64,000 bases of DNA, from assembly GCA_029260015.1 (NCBI GenBank), contig JAJDEB010000032.1:62001-126000 (forward strand), written 5' to 3'. The DNA comes from Phycisphaerae bacterium (GTDB taxonomy: Bacteria; Planctomycetota; Phycisphaerae; UBA1845). A program made the translations under genes and the position numbers. Under the pieces are notes generated by a model, which was not told the origin of the DNA, did no database searches, and worked only from the letters and a program-made list of their open reading frames with translations. Positions 15,014 through 23,796 of this stretch are shown here, one piece after another; within the stretch, counting starts at the first letter, position 1; each line of letters starts with the position of its first letter.

Positions 15014-17692
15014 CTACTTGGCTCGGCGTCGATTGGCCCGCTTGCGACTTTTCTTTTTCACGGTCTTCTTTTTTGGTGTCTTCTTTTTTGGTGTCTTCTT
15101 TTTTGACGGCTTTTTCTTGCTTGATTTCTTTTTGGTCTGCTTCTTTTTCTTAGGCGATTTCTTCTTCTTGGTGGGCGGCTTCTTCACCGTGGGTTTCTTG
15201 CGCGTGGTAATTTTCCTTTTAACGCTGACCTTGCTCTTGGTTTTGAATTTCTTAAATGCTTCCTTGATGACCTCGTCGATGTGCGCCACGGGAATGAAAG
15301 TCAAGTCTTTGCGAACGTCGTCGGGCAACTCGCCCAAGTCCTTCATATTTCCCTTGGGCATGATGATCCTGCGAATGCCAGCACGGTGAGCGCCCAGGAA
15401 TTTTTCCTTGATCCCGCCGACCGGAAGAACCGCACCGCGCAACGTGATCTCACCGGTGAAGGCGACACGCGGATCGATGGGTTTATTCTTGAGGCACGAA
15501 ATCATCGCGACGAGCATTGCCGTTCCAGCAGAGGGCCCGTCTTTGGGGACCGCACCGGCGGGCAAATGAACGTGCAGGTCGGTTTCAAAAATATCGCGAA
15601 GGCTTACCCGCAACTTGCGGGCGCGGGCGCGGATCAAGGTATGGGCGGCTTGGGCGCTCTCACGCATGACATCACCGACCTGGCCGGTCAACGTCATGGA
15701 GCCTCGACCCGGCATGCGGGTGGCTTCGATGAATAGAATCTCACCACCGACCGAAGTAAATGCCAATCCGGTCGCAACACCGGGAAGGCCCACGGTCGAG
15801 GCAATGTCGGATTCGAAGCGGGCTGGTCCCAATTCCTTTTCGACCATTTTAACGGTGACTCGGTGGCGATCGACATCGCCCCGAACGGTCCTCGCAGCCA
15901 GTGCGCGACACACCGCGCCGATGCGGCGCTCCAACTCGCGAACGCCCGACTCCCGCGTGTGCCCACTGATGATTTCGTTGAGCGCCTCATCCTTAAACGT
16001 GATCCTGTCGGCGGTCAGACCGTTGGCGATTAGCTGTCGGGGGACGAGATAGTTTTTGGCAATTTCAAGTTTTTCCCGACGCGTGTAGCTGGAAAGAGTG
16101 ATGACTTCCATCCGGTCGTAAAGCGCGTGGGGGACTTCTTCCATGTAGTTGGCCGTCGCGATGAAAAACACGTCGGACAAATCGAAGGGCACGTCGAGAT
16201 AGTGATCGGTGAACGTGTCGTTCTGCTGAGGATCGAGCACTTCGAGAAGCGCCGATGCAGGATCGCCGCGAAAGTCTTTTCCAATCTTGTCGATCTCATC
16301 GAGCATGAACACGGGGTTGTTCGACCCGCATTTCTTGATTTCCTGAATGATGCGCCCCGGCATTGCGCCGACGTAGGTGCGGCGATGTCCGCGAATTTCA
16401 GATTCATCGCGCACGCCACCCAGCGACATGCGAATGAAGTTGCGCCCCAGCGCCCGCGCGACACTGCGACCGAGCGACGTCTTACCGACGCCGGGCGGCC
16501 CTGCGAAACAAAGTATCGATCCGCGACCTTCAGGGTTAAGCTTGCGAACGGCTAAGAATTCTAAAATGCGTCGTTTGATTTTAAGCAGACCATAGTGATC
16601 TTCATTAAGCACCACTTCAGCCTGATCCAGATCGAAGTGATCTTTGGTGCTGGTCTCCCAAGGCAGCGACGCCAGCCACTCGACGTAGTCGAGCGCGACA
16701 GAATACTCGGGCGACGCCTGTGGGATGATGCCCAACCGCTCAAGTTCACGATTAGCAGCCTTGGCAGCTATTTCCGGCAGTTTGGCTTCTTTGACTTTTT
16801 CCTTCAGCGCGTCGAGTTCATTACCTCGGGCATCGGTCTGTCCAAGTTCCGTCTGAATCGCTTTGAGCTGCTCGCGCAGATAGTATTCGCGCTGCGATTT
16901 ATCCATCTGCTCACCGACTTGTTCCTTGAGCTTGTTGGACAATTCCAGCACTTCGAGTTGACCCGACAACGTCAGGTAGACTTTTCGCAATCGCTCAGAA
17001 ACACCAAACGTTTCAAGCAATTCCTGCTTGTGGACCAGCGAGAGCGACAGGTTCGCCGCAAGAAAGTCGGCCATCCCGCCAGGCGAAGTGATGTTGTCCA
17101 GAACGATGCGGGCTTCTTCCGGTACGCTGGGCGAAAGCTCCATGATCCGTTCAGCCGAGTGCCGCACGTTATGCACGAGGGCATCAATCTCGGTGGACTC
17201 TTCGTCCTTGTCGATGTGATGGTTGACGCGGGCTTCGACGTATGGTGTTTCCTGCGTGACAGCTTCGATCCCGACTCGGGCGACGCCATGGACGATGATC
17301 GTTTCCGTCCCATCGGGAAGCTTGAACATCTTGAGAATGCGGCAAGCCGTCCCGATGCGATACAGATCGTCGAGTTTGGGATCTTCGGTTTCGGAGGAAC
17401 GTTGCGCGAAGACGCCGATCATGCGGTCAGAAGCCAACGCTAAATCGAGTACACGTTTGGACTTCGCCCGCCCAACATTAATGGGCATCACCGTCCCCGG
17501 AAACGACACGTTGTCGCGCACCGGCAGAATCGGAAGCTTGTCAGGAATGTTGGCCTGCTCGTCGTCGCCGTCCAAGTCGCCCAAATTCAGATCGGTATCG
17601 GCGCCATCGGTATCGATCGAGAGCGACGCGTTGGACTCGGCGAATTGGCCCGGCGTCATGTCTTCCTGGTCAAAATCGTTGGCATCAGTCAT
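15014..17692 (-). CDS. lon: ATP-dependent protease Lon with lysine-rich C-terminal extension
   Basis: 892 residues. Order: LON substrate domain (about 50-250; LPILPVRDNVSFPGTVMPI), coiled coil (about 240-320), AAA+ module with Walker A GPPGVGKTSLG (about 397) and Walker B PVFMLDEIDKIG, then the Ser-Lys protease with PKDGPSAGTAM (catalytic Ser about 720) and LPVGGIKEKFLGA (catalytic Lys about 762). Lon degrades misfolded and regulatory proteins in the cytoplasm. A normal Lon would end near residue 813; here 79 more residues follow, almost only K, T, P, S and R, arranged as repeats such as KKKTPKKKTPKKKT. That tail resembles histone-H1-like or nucleoid proteins and could bind DNA or polyphosphate. 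The hsp20 gene lies 73 bp upstream on the same strand, suggesting a heat-shock unit. Confidence 0.97.
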   Translation of the reverse strand: MTDANDFDQEDMTPGQFAESNASLSIDTDGADTDLNLGDLDGDDEQANIPDKLPILPVRDNVSFPGTVMPINVGRAKSKRVLDLALASDRMIGVFAQRSSETEDPKLDDLYRIGTACRILKMFKLPDGTETIIVHGVARVGIEAVTQETPYVEARVNHHIDKDEESTEIDALVHNVRHSAERIMELSPSVPEEARIVLDNITSPGGMADFLAANLSLSLVHKQELLETFGVSERLRKVYLTLSGQLEVLELSNKLKEQVGEQMDKSQREYYLREQLKAIQTELGQTDARGNELDALKEKVKEAKLPEIAAKAANRELERLGIIPQASPEYSVALDYVEWLASLPWETSTKDHFDLDQAEVVLNEDHYGLLKIKRRILEFLAVRKLNPEGRGSILCFAGPPGVGKTSLGRSVARALGRNFIRMSLGGVRDESEIRGHRRTYVGAMPGRIIQEIKKCGSNNPVFMLDEIDKIGKDFRGDPASALLEVLDPQQNDTFTDHYLDVPFDLSDVFFIATANYMEEVPHALYDRMEVITLSSYTRREKLEIAKNYLVPRQLIANGLTADRITFKDEALNEIISGHTRESGVRELERRIGAVCRALAARTVRGDVDRHRVTVKMVEKELGPARFESDIASTVGLPGVATGLAFTSVGGEILFIEATRMPGRGSMTLTGQVGDVMRESAQAAHTLIRARARKLRVSLRDIFETDLHVHLPAGAVPKDGPSAGTAMLVAMISCLKNKPIDPRVAFTGEITLRGAVLPVGGIKEKFLGAHRAGIRRIIMPKGNMKDLGELPDDVRKDLTFIPVAHIDEVIKEAFKKFKTKSKVSVKRKITTRKKPTVKKPPTKKKKSPKKKKQTKKKSSKKKPSKKKTPKKKTPKKKTVKKKSRKRANRRRAK

Positions 17693-17765
17693 TGGAAGAT
17701 CCTGTTTATTTGCATTGGTGCGCTAATGTGCCAATTGGCGATTGTTCGCGGCGCACCTGGACGGT

Positions 17766-18182
17766 TTATTGATCGGCCTTCCCTCGGCGGGGCAGGCTGA
17801 TCCAAACATAACCGTTCTTGTAGCTGGCTTTACACTGTTCAAAATCGATGTCGCTAGGTACGGGGATCTTGCGATGGAATTTTCCGGAATCGATTTCCAT
17901 CAGATGAACACCGACCGGTCCGGATTCGTCAGGCAAACTGGGTTTGCCGCGCTGTCCGCGTATGTGCAGGATGCCTTCGTGAACCTGCACATCGAGTTCG
18001 CCCGGTTGAATGCCAGCGAGTTCCACGCAGATGACGATTTGGTCGCGAAGCTCATAGACGTTGACCCTCGGGTCCCACGAATCTTTACCGGACGAACTGA
18101 AGAAGTGAGGGCTGGTCATGCTGCCCATCACGGCTTCCATGCTTTTAACCAGTTCGTCGAAGCTGTCTTCAATCGGGCTCAT
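17766..18182 (-). CDS. Small heat-shock protein (Hsp20/alpha-crystallin)
   Basis: 138 residues from the ATG at 18182 (MSPIEDSFDELVKSMEAVMG). The alpha-crystallin domain spans about 40-135: PRVNVYELRDQIVICVELAG, IQPGELDVQVHEGILHIRGQ, and FHRKIPVPSDIDFEQCKASY, ending NGYVWISLPRRG, where the usual G-V-L-x-I-x-x-P is varied to G-Y-V-W-I-S-L-P. It binds unfolding proteins and keeps them refoldable for the DnaK and GroEL machines, both partly encoded in this window. Upstream in-frame starts at 18296 (ATG) and 18311 (GTG) would add about 40 residues that run into the panB promoter; the shorter form fits family length better. It is transcribed toward lon. Confidence 0.9.
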   Translation of the reverse strand: MSPIEDSFDELVKSMEAVMGSMTSPHFFSSSGKDSWDPRVNVYELRDQIVICVELAGIQPGELDVQVHEGILHIRGQRGKPSLPDESGPVGVHLMEIDSGKFHRKIPVPSDIDFEQCKASYKNGYVWISLPRRGKADQ

Positions 18183-18360
18183 GTTTGATACCGGCCTTGC
18201 GATGAACGGTCGAACGTGCTTCGGACCCCAACCAAAGCCGTATCCGTGAATCCAATCCGCAATGATAAGGGCGTTGGCGCTTGGGTCAAACCGCATCGTA
18301 CGACTTTTCACAATGGGACAGCTTGTTTGGCGCCCGATGCGGACATATCCTTATGGCATC

Positions 18361-19248
18361 ATGGCCAACCCCAATAAGATTACGATCGCGACGCTGCAAT
18401 CCTATAAGCGGCAGGGCAAGAAATTCGGCGTGCTGACCTGTTACGACCATACGACCGCGAGGTTGATGGCCGAGTCGGGCGTTGAGGTCATCCTTGTCGG
18501 TGATACTTATGGCGAGGTGTGCCTCGGGCATGCGACGACTTTGCCTGTGCGGCTGGATCATCTGCTGACCATCACCGAAGCCGTGCGGCGCGGAGCGCCT
18601 GACGTGTTTTTGATGGGGGACATGCCTTACCTGACGTATCAAGTGTCGCACGAAGAAGCGATCCGCAATGCAGGCCGATTCATGTCAGAAGCCGGTTGCG
18701 ATTGTGTCAAGCTTGAGGTGGATCGACGGTTGGTGAAAACCGTTGAGGCGCTTTCGGCTGCGACGATACCGGTGATTGCCCATTTGGGATTGCGTCCGCA
18801 GTCAATCCATGCCCACGGTGGATATCGCGCCCAGGGTAAAAATGCAGATAGCGCGCTGCGATTGATCGAAGATGCCCAGCTTTTTGAAGAAGCCGGGGTT
18901 GTCGGTTTCTTGCTTGAGGCGGTTCCCAACCAAGTCGCACGCATCATAGCAGAGAACACCACCCTGCCGGTCATTGGTTGTGTGGCCGGTCCGCATTGTG
19001 ATGGTACGGTTGTGGTGATGCACGACATGCTGGGGTATTCTGCTGGCCATCCGCCCCAGAGTGTTAAGAGATACGCGAACCTGCATTCTGTCTTGACAGG
19101 CGCATTTCGGGAATACGTCAATGATCTTCAAACAGGACAATTCCCTATTGAGGAAAACGGCATTTGCATGTCTGATGCCCAATACGATAAGCTTTGTGCA
19201 GTGATGGATGAACGCAGCAAAAGTAAAGCTGGCATCCGTAATTCGTAA
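18361..19248 (+). CDS. panB: 3-methyl-2-oxobutanoate hydroxymethyltransferase
   Basis: 295 residues from ATG 18361. Family blocks: ITIATLQSYKRQGKKFGVLTCYDH, GDTYGEVCLGHATTLPVRLD, DMPYLTYQVSHEEAIRNAGR, CVKLEVDRRLVKTVEAL, VIAHLGLRPQSIHAHGGYRAQGK and FLLEAVPNQVARII. Metal ligands and the Glu of LLEAVP are present. PanB adds a hydroxymethyl group from methylenetetrahydrofolate to ketoisovalerate, the first step to pantothenate and CoA. Earlier in-frame starts exist (18262) but add an unconserved segment overlapping the divergent hsp20 upstream region. It is a single gene followed by the DUF151 gene in the same direction after 136 bp. Confidence 0.95.
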   Translation: MANPNKITIATLQSYKRQGKKFGVLTCYDHTTARLMAESGVEVILVGDTYGEVCLGHATTLPVRLDHLLTITEAVRRGAPDVFLMGDMPYLTYQVSHEEAIRNAGRFMSEAGCDCVKLEVDRRLVKTVEALSAATIPVIAHLGLRPQSIHAHGGYRAQGKNADSALRLIEDAQLFEEAGVVGFLLEAVPNQVARIIAENTTLPVIGCVAGPHCDGTVVVMHDMLGYSAGHPPQSVKRYANLHSVLTGAFREYVNDLQTGQFPIEENGICMSDAQYDKLCAVMDERSKSKAGIRNS

Positions 19249-19384
19249 AGTTACCATTAGAGCCCGTAGCGATTCCTGTGCCATTCGGCGCTTCACTGTT
19301 TGAGCAGCAGAATTTTTCTGATTTTGGGCTGGCAGTTTGTTGCGCGCGGATTCTGTTCGGATCGCGATTTTAGAGAGTGTGTCC

Positions 19385-19786
19385 ATGCTCATCCCGATGG
19401 ACCTCGTTAGAACGATCATCGTTGAAACCAGTGATTCGCAAGTGATCGTTCTCAAGGAGCGCGACGGCGAACGCCATTTGCCTATCTTAATTGGCATGAA
19501 TGAAGCGCTGGCGATCGACCGCCGTCTCAAGGGTTTGAATACGCCGCGTCCTATGACGCACGATTTACTTGCCCATCTTGTCGAGCGCTTGGGATGCGAG
19601 TTGGAACAAATCGTCATCTCGGACTTGCGAGATCATACTTTTTATGCAACTTTGGTTGTGCGCCAGAACGGTCATTTGATAGAAGTAGATTCAAGACCGT
19701 CAGACGCGATTGCGTTGGGGGTGTCGAGTGGTACTCCCATTTTCGTAGAGAGTCACGTCTTGGACGAAGCCAACGGCAACGAATAA
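19385..19786 (+). CDS. Bifunctional nuclease family protein (DUF151)
   Basis: 133 residues. The DUF151 pattern is clear: MDLVRTIIVETSDSQVIVLK, ERDGERHLPILIGMNEALAI, TPRPMTHDLLAHLVERLGCE, and VDSRPSDAIALGVSSGTPIFV. The SRPSDAIALA/G block is the diagnostic one. Structures of bacterial members are known (Thermotoga TM0160) and a plant member has DNase and RNase activity, so the label bifunctional nuclease is used, but the bacterial role is not established. I chose ATG 19385 because the conserved part begins directly after it; ATG 19397 is also possible. Confidence 0.88.
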   Translation: MLIPMDLVRTIIVETSDSQVIVLKERDGERHLPILIGMNEALAIDRRLKGLNTPRPMTHDLLAHLVERLGCELEQIVISDLRDHTFYATLVVRQNGHLIEVDSRPSDAIALGVSSGTPIFVESHVLDEANGNE

Positions 19787-19878
19787 TTTTTGCGATTGAA
19801 GGTTTTCTTTGCGATTCGTTTTGTTCATCATGTGTTTCTGACAAGCAACAAGTACGAACTCAGCAATAAGTGCAAACA

Positions 19879-21474
19879 ATGAGCGATGAGTCGAGCCAAG
19901 GTACGGTTGTCCATTCCACACCAACGCAACCGGCGCAAATTCTAAAGAGTCCAACCCGCAAGGTTCCCGTCGCCCGCCCGAACCAGCCAGATCAAAACCA
20001 GCCAGATCAAAAACAGCCAGATCAAAAACAGCCTGGCACAAACAAACTTGCTGACACCAATTCCAAGCCAGCCTCGCAGCGCGTCATGGGCAGTTTTGAC
20101 GTGATGGGGGGCATCGCCGAATATTGCGGGTCGCTCACGCTCAGTGCGCCGACACGGGACCATGTCGATGTTGCCACGACCTTGCGTCAGGATCAGCAGG
20201 TCGCAGTGTCGTTTGTCGACGGAACGGGTTCGCCTGTTGCTAAGACCGATCCCCAACATCCTGCCAGTGATTCGATTCACCAAGGCAGCACCGGACATTC
20301 CACGAATTCAAGGTCATCGTCTATTGCAAATATCAGCACGGAAAAAATTGTTGCAGATTGGCCGCTGCGAGCTTTCTACGGTGAACATGATGGTGAATTG
20401 GCATCGGTGAAAGCGGTTCACAAGATTGGTGCTGAAAGTGGAACGACCGAAGCCGGGCTGGTACTCGCGGTCCTTCGGTCGTTGTTGGCTGACGGTGTGA
20501 TTCCCCACTTTAGCGGTGGATTGACGATTCGGATCAATTCAAGCCTCTTGGGTGATGTCACGCGCCGGCGAGCGGCGCTAGCAATGGGCGTGCATCGATC
20601 TGTTACTGCAGCGTTTGGTGCAGAATGCAGCGAAGCCGATTCAGCATCGCTTGTGCATGGTGTGTTCGGGGATGTCGGAGAATACCCGGTTGGACTGGCG
20701 ACTGTCACCGGATTGCTGATCGACAAACCGGGTCACCTGACACCGATTTGCTGCAGGCCTTTGGAGATCGGCGAATGGGTCGCACTGCCCGATGGTGTCA
20801 CGCTGATCGGAATTGACTCGGGAATTCTTCATCCGAAAGCAGCAGAAAAATATCGCCATGCTCGCACGACGTCGAAAATGGGAACGGCGATCATCGCTCG
20901 ATTGATCGAAACCGCCAACCCGAATCAAGGTCCGTGGCACGGTCATCTTGCGGGCATCACGGTTTCAGAATATGTGGATCAGTTCCGCGATTTGCTCCCG
21001 ACGAAAATAAAGGGCGCTCAGTTTCTTGAACGGTTTGGCCAACTGCCCGACCCTGCGGCTGTCATCAACGCGAAGGACACTTACAAGATTCGCTCGCGCA
21101 CTGAACACCACATTTATGAAAATGACCGGGTCCGAAAATTCGCCGAAAAACTGTCTCGGGCAACGCGAACCGGTCAGCTGTCGGCAATCATCGAAGCCGG
21201 CGAATTGATGTACGCATCGCATTGGAGTTATGGCCAGCGTTGTGGATTGGGCAGCAAGGAAACAGACGCGTTGGTCAATATGATTCGCGGCTGCGGTAAA
21301 GATTCCGGGGTCTACGGAGCGAGAATTTCTGGTGCGGGTACCGGTGGAACTGTCGTAGTCCTCATGCGCGATTCAGACGAAACACGTTCAGCGATCGCCC
21401 GTGCAATCGGGCAATACGAACAAAAGATCGGATTGTCCACGACCATCCAGCCCGCAGCCCACGCCAATTCCTAA
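19879..21474 (+). CDS. GHMP-kinase-family protein (L-arabinokinase/galactokinase-like), possibly non-catalytic
   Basis: 531 residues. The first 65 are low-complexity and include three near-identical Q-P-D-Q-K/N units. The GHMP fold then starts with RVMGSFDVMGGIAEYCGSLT, close to the GxLDVMGGIADYSGS start of L-arabinokinases. The C-terminal blocks are well kept: ELMYASHWSYGQRCGLGSKE (arabinokinase H-x-S-Y-x-x-C-G-L-G-S) and GVYGARISGAGTGGTVVVL (GHMP motif 3). The central phosphate-binding motif, normally P-x-G-x-G-x-S-S-S-A, is replaced by LLGDVTRRRAALA, so ATP binding is doubtful. A divergent kinase or a pseudokinase with a sugar-sensing role are both possible. It follows the DUF151 gene by 92 bp. 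Confidence 0.7.
   Translation: MSDESSQGTVVHSTPTQPAQILKSPTRKVPVARPNQPDQNQPDQKQPDQKQPGTNKLADTNSKPASQRVMGSFDVMGGIAEYCGSLTLSAPTRDHVDVATTLRQDQQVAVSFVDGTGSPVAKTDPQHPASDSIHQGSTGHSTNSRSSSIANISTEKIVADWPLRAFYGEHDGELASVKAVHKIGAESGTTEAGLVLAVLRSLLADGVIPHFSGGLTIRINSSLLGDVTRRRAALAMGVHRSVTAAFGAECSEADSASLVHGVFGDVGEYPVGLATVTGLLIDKPGHLTPICCRPLEIGEWVALPDGVTLIGIDSGILHPKAAEKYRHARTTSKMGTAIIARLIETANPNQGPWHGHLAGITVSEYVDQFRDLLPTKIKGAQFLERFGQLPDPAAVINAKDTYKIRSRTEHHIYENDRVRKFAEKLSRATRTGQLSAIIEAGELMYASHWSYGQRCGLGSKETDALVNMIRGCGKDSGVYGARISGAGTGGTVVVLMRDSDETRSAIARAIGQYEQKIGLSTTIQPAAHANS
19987..20031 (+). repeat. Three tandem 15-bp units in the GHMP gene
   Basis: CCAGATCAAAAACAG occurs at 20002-20016 and 20017-20031, with a one-base variant at 19987-20001. 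Each unit encodes QPDQK or QPDQN, so unit number can change without shifting the frame. It makes a flexible N-terminal linker. Confidence 0.85.
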
Positions 21475-21569
21475 GACCGCGACCTTAAGACCCATCGCAG
21501 CATGCGGAAAGACCCATCGCGGCATGCGGATCGAGCGAAGCTGCAACGACCGTTCGATGCTCTCTCCTC

Positions 21570-21598
21570 TTGTCATTTTCCGTGTAAACTTCTAGAAC
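21570..21598 (+). promoter_or_regulatory. Sigma-70-type promoter for moaA
   Basis: TTGTCA at 21570-21575 and TAGAAC at 21593-21598 are separated by 17 bp. This lies 97 bp upstream of the moaA start with no other gene between. Box identity and spacing are good; function is inferred. Confidence 0.55.
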
Positions 21599-21695
21599 GT
21601 TTAAGTTCATTACCTGTTTCAAGTGTAGCCAAGCAAGTTTCCACACCCGATTGCCAATCGGTGTGAAGCCTTTTTTAGATGTAGGACGGGTTAGC

Positions 21696-22685
21696 ATGCC
21701 CCTGGATCGTTTTGGTCGAAATATCAACTACTTGCGTATTTCGGTGATTGATCATTGCAATTTCCGATGCGTGTATTGCATGCCTCTGGATACATCGCAG
21801 TACGTTCCGAGTTCGCAGCTACTAACGCCCGTTGAAATTGAGCGAGTCGTTCGCGCCGCTGCGGGAGTGGGGTTCGAAAAAATCCGACTCACCGGTGGAG
21901 AGCCAACGCTGCGCAGCGACCTGCTGGAAATCGTTGATCGCATTGCCCGCGTCGATGGTATTCGCGATGTTTCAATGACGACCAATGGCGTGTTGCTTCC
22001 GCGATTGGCAAAACCACTAGCAGATGCCGGGCTCAATAGGGTGAACCTGCATATTGATTCCCTCGATCCGCAACGATTCGCCAAGGTCATGCGCTTTGGA
22101 ACGCTTTCGGAAGCGTGGGCTGGTTTGGAAGCAGCTGAGTGTGCCGGATTGACGCCCATCAAAATTAACGCAGTCGTAGTGCGTGATTACAACGAACAGG
22201 ATGTTGTCGAGTTGGCCCGCTTGACGATCGACAAACCGTGGACGATTCGATTCATTGAACTGATGCCGCTCGGTAATAATGAATGCGCTCGCCTGGCGAA
22301 GGACAATTTCGTATCGTCAGCCGACAGCATGCGTCGAATCGAAGAAGCCCTCGGGACGTTGGCACCCGTCGACAATCCAAACGAGGCGGACGAGTCCGTC
22401 AACTATCGATTGGCCGATGCGGAAGGCATCGTCGGATTCATCTCGCCCGTTAGCGAACCGTACTGCGGAACGTGCAATCGCATGCGGCTGACAGCCGACG
22501 GACGGTTCCATTTGTGCCTGCTCAATGATGACGAGTTGGACGTCCGTGCAGCCCTTCGCGGCGATGGCGGTGACGCTGAAGTGCGTGAGATACTCATCAA
22601 AGCGGTGCAAGCCAAACCCACAGGCCATCGCCTTCATGAAGGCATTTCGACAGCTCAACGCAGCATGTTTCAAATCGGCGGTTAA
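21696..22685 (+). CDS. moaA: GTP 3',8-cyclase (molybdenum cofactor biosynthesis)
   Basis: 329 residues from ATG 21696 with AGGA nearby. The N-terminal radical-SAM motif is C-N-F-R-C-V-Y-C in VIDHCNFRCVYCMPLD; GGEP region RLTGGEPTLRSDLL; the C-terminal second [4Fe-4S] site is CGTCNRMRLTADGRFHLC. The protein ends in Gly-Gly (MFQIGG), the conserved tail needed for radical catalysis in MoaA. It converts GTP to the cyclic intermediate that MoaC turns into cPMP, the first step to molybdopterin. No other moa genes are near in this window, so the pathway is dispersed. An earlier in-frame start (21651) lacks family sequence. Confidence 0.96.
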   Translation: MPLDRFGRNINYLRISVIDHCNFRCVYCMPLDTSQYVPSSQLLTPVEIERVVRAAAGVGFEKIRLTGGEPTLRSDLLEIVDRIARVDGIRDVSMTTNGVLLPRLAKPLADAGLNRVNLHIDSLDPQRFAKVMRFGTLSEAWAGLEAAECAGLTPIKINAVVVRDYNEQDVVELARLTIDKPWTIRFIELMPLGNNECARLAKDNFVSSADSMRRIEEALGTLAPVDNPNEADESVNYRLADAEGIVGFISPVSEPYCGTCNRMRLTADGRFHLCLLNDDELDVRAALRGDGGDAEVREILIKAVQAKPTGHRLHEGISTAQRSMFQIGG

Positions 22686-22785
22686 TCGTTGCGTTCATTC
22701 ACAAGCATTGTTGGTTCGGAATTCGACGGCCACATGGCCCCGCGCCAGTGAGTGGCTACAATCCATTTGACGCAGCGTTATCTCG

Positions 22786-22814
22786 TTGACCTGAGTCAGC
22801 ACCATCCTTAGAAT
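22786..22814 (+). promoter_or_regulatory. Sigma-70-type promoter for the 22927 gene
   Basis: TTGACC at 22786-22791 and TAGAAT at 22809-22814 with a 17-bp spacer, 112 bp upstream of the next start codon, in a 241-bp intergenic region. Confidence 0.6.
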
Positions 22815-22926
22815 TTAATTTCGCTTTGATCTTGAACCGCAGGTTCCTGACGGCGCGCAAAGCACGAATTCAATCGCCGTGACTTCCATTTACCGTCGCG
22901 TCGATCTATTTGGGGAGTGATTCGTC

Positions 22927-23739
22927 ATGGAAAACAAACCGTTTCTATCGCGACTAAAGGGCTGGTTTCAGCCGGGGGCGGCTGGCAGCGCGACCGATGT
23001 GATGGATTCGCCGTCGGATGGGGCTATCACTGATTCGAAGGATGCCAGCGATAAGCCCAGGACAATTGATCAATGGACAGGTCAAAAGCACCCCAACACG
23101 ACGCCATCAAGTGAGCAGTCGGCTGACACCCGATCGAGTGATCGCGTGCAACTCGGTTCGCTTTCCCCTGGCCAAAACAAATTGGAAAAGCTGCAGGACG
23201 GTTATCTGCAAGTCATCGAATTGGTCGAGACAATCCGCAAGCATCAGGATCGTCAGGATGAACGGGCAGTCGAATTTTCGACTTCGTTATCAAAGATGGC
23301 CAACACGTTGGCAGAAATCGAAAAGGGCAACCATCAGCAGGTTGACCAATTGGGCAACATCGCCGATGAATTGAAAGCCGGTAACAAACGCGGCGATCAT
23401 TGGCAAGAAGTACTTGCCGAGTTTCCGAAAACTGCCCAGGCGCAACGAGAGGCGTTGATGGGCGTGACGCGGCAGATGGAGGCTGTGGGCGATCGTGATG
23501 ACAAGATGACCGGTTCGCTCGATTCGCTGCGCGACGCGGTCACTGCGCTAGGTGATGCAACAACGGCATCGAGTGTGGCGGTCAAGAATTTGCAAATGAC
23601 GGCGATCGAAGACAGTGAGCGGACGGCCGACCTTTTGGTGTCGCAGAACAAGCGGTTCACGATGCTTTTCGCGCTGACCGTAACACTGACCTTGGTGGCG
23701 TTGATCACGGGTGTGTTGGCGTATACGCGTGGTGGTTGA
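22927..23739 (+). CDS. Coiled-coil protein with C-terminal membrane anchor
   Basis: 270 residues, ribosome-binding site GGGGAG. Residues about 1-80 are polar and probably disordered; about 80-235 are heptad-rich helix (LEKLQDGYLQVIELVETIRK, MANTLAEIEKGNHQQVDQLG, and similar), and about 245-267 one membrane helix (MLFALTVTLTLVALITGVLA) close to the C-terminus. This is the plan of a tail-anchored scaffold or a chemoreceptor-like sensor without a signalling tip. No known domain was recognised. It lies directly upstream of pilT (57 bp), in the same direction, so a link to type IV pilus retraction or polarity is possible but unproven. Confidence 0.75.
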   Translation: MENKPFLSRLKGWFQPGAAGSATDVMDSPSDGAITDSKDASDKPRTIDQWTGQKHPNTTPSSEQSADTRSSDRVQLGSLSPGQNKLEKLQDGYLQVIELVETIRKHQDRQDERAVEFSTSLSKMANTLAEIEKGNHQQVDQLGNIADELKAGNKRGDHWQEVLAEFPKTAQAQREALMGVTRQMEAVGDRDDKMTGSLDSLRDAVTALGDATTASSVAVKNLQMTAIEDSERTADLLVSQNKRFTMLFALTVTLTLVALITGVLAYTRGG

Positions 23740-23796
23740 GTTGCACGGTGAACGCGCAGTGTTTAGAGGGCACTAGGACTTGGAGGCACGGGCAAT

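Noticed and set aside
15060-15200. Lysine-rich DNA after lon as a tandem-repeat artefact or separate gene
   Set aside because: The frame is continuous with Lon, no start codon with a ribosome-binding site begins a separate small protein, and the codons AAG/AAA alternate as in coding sequence.
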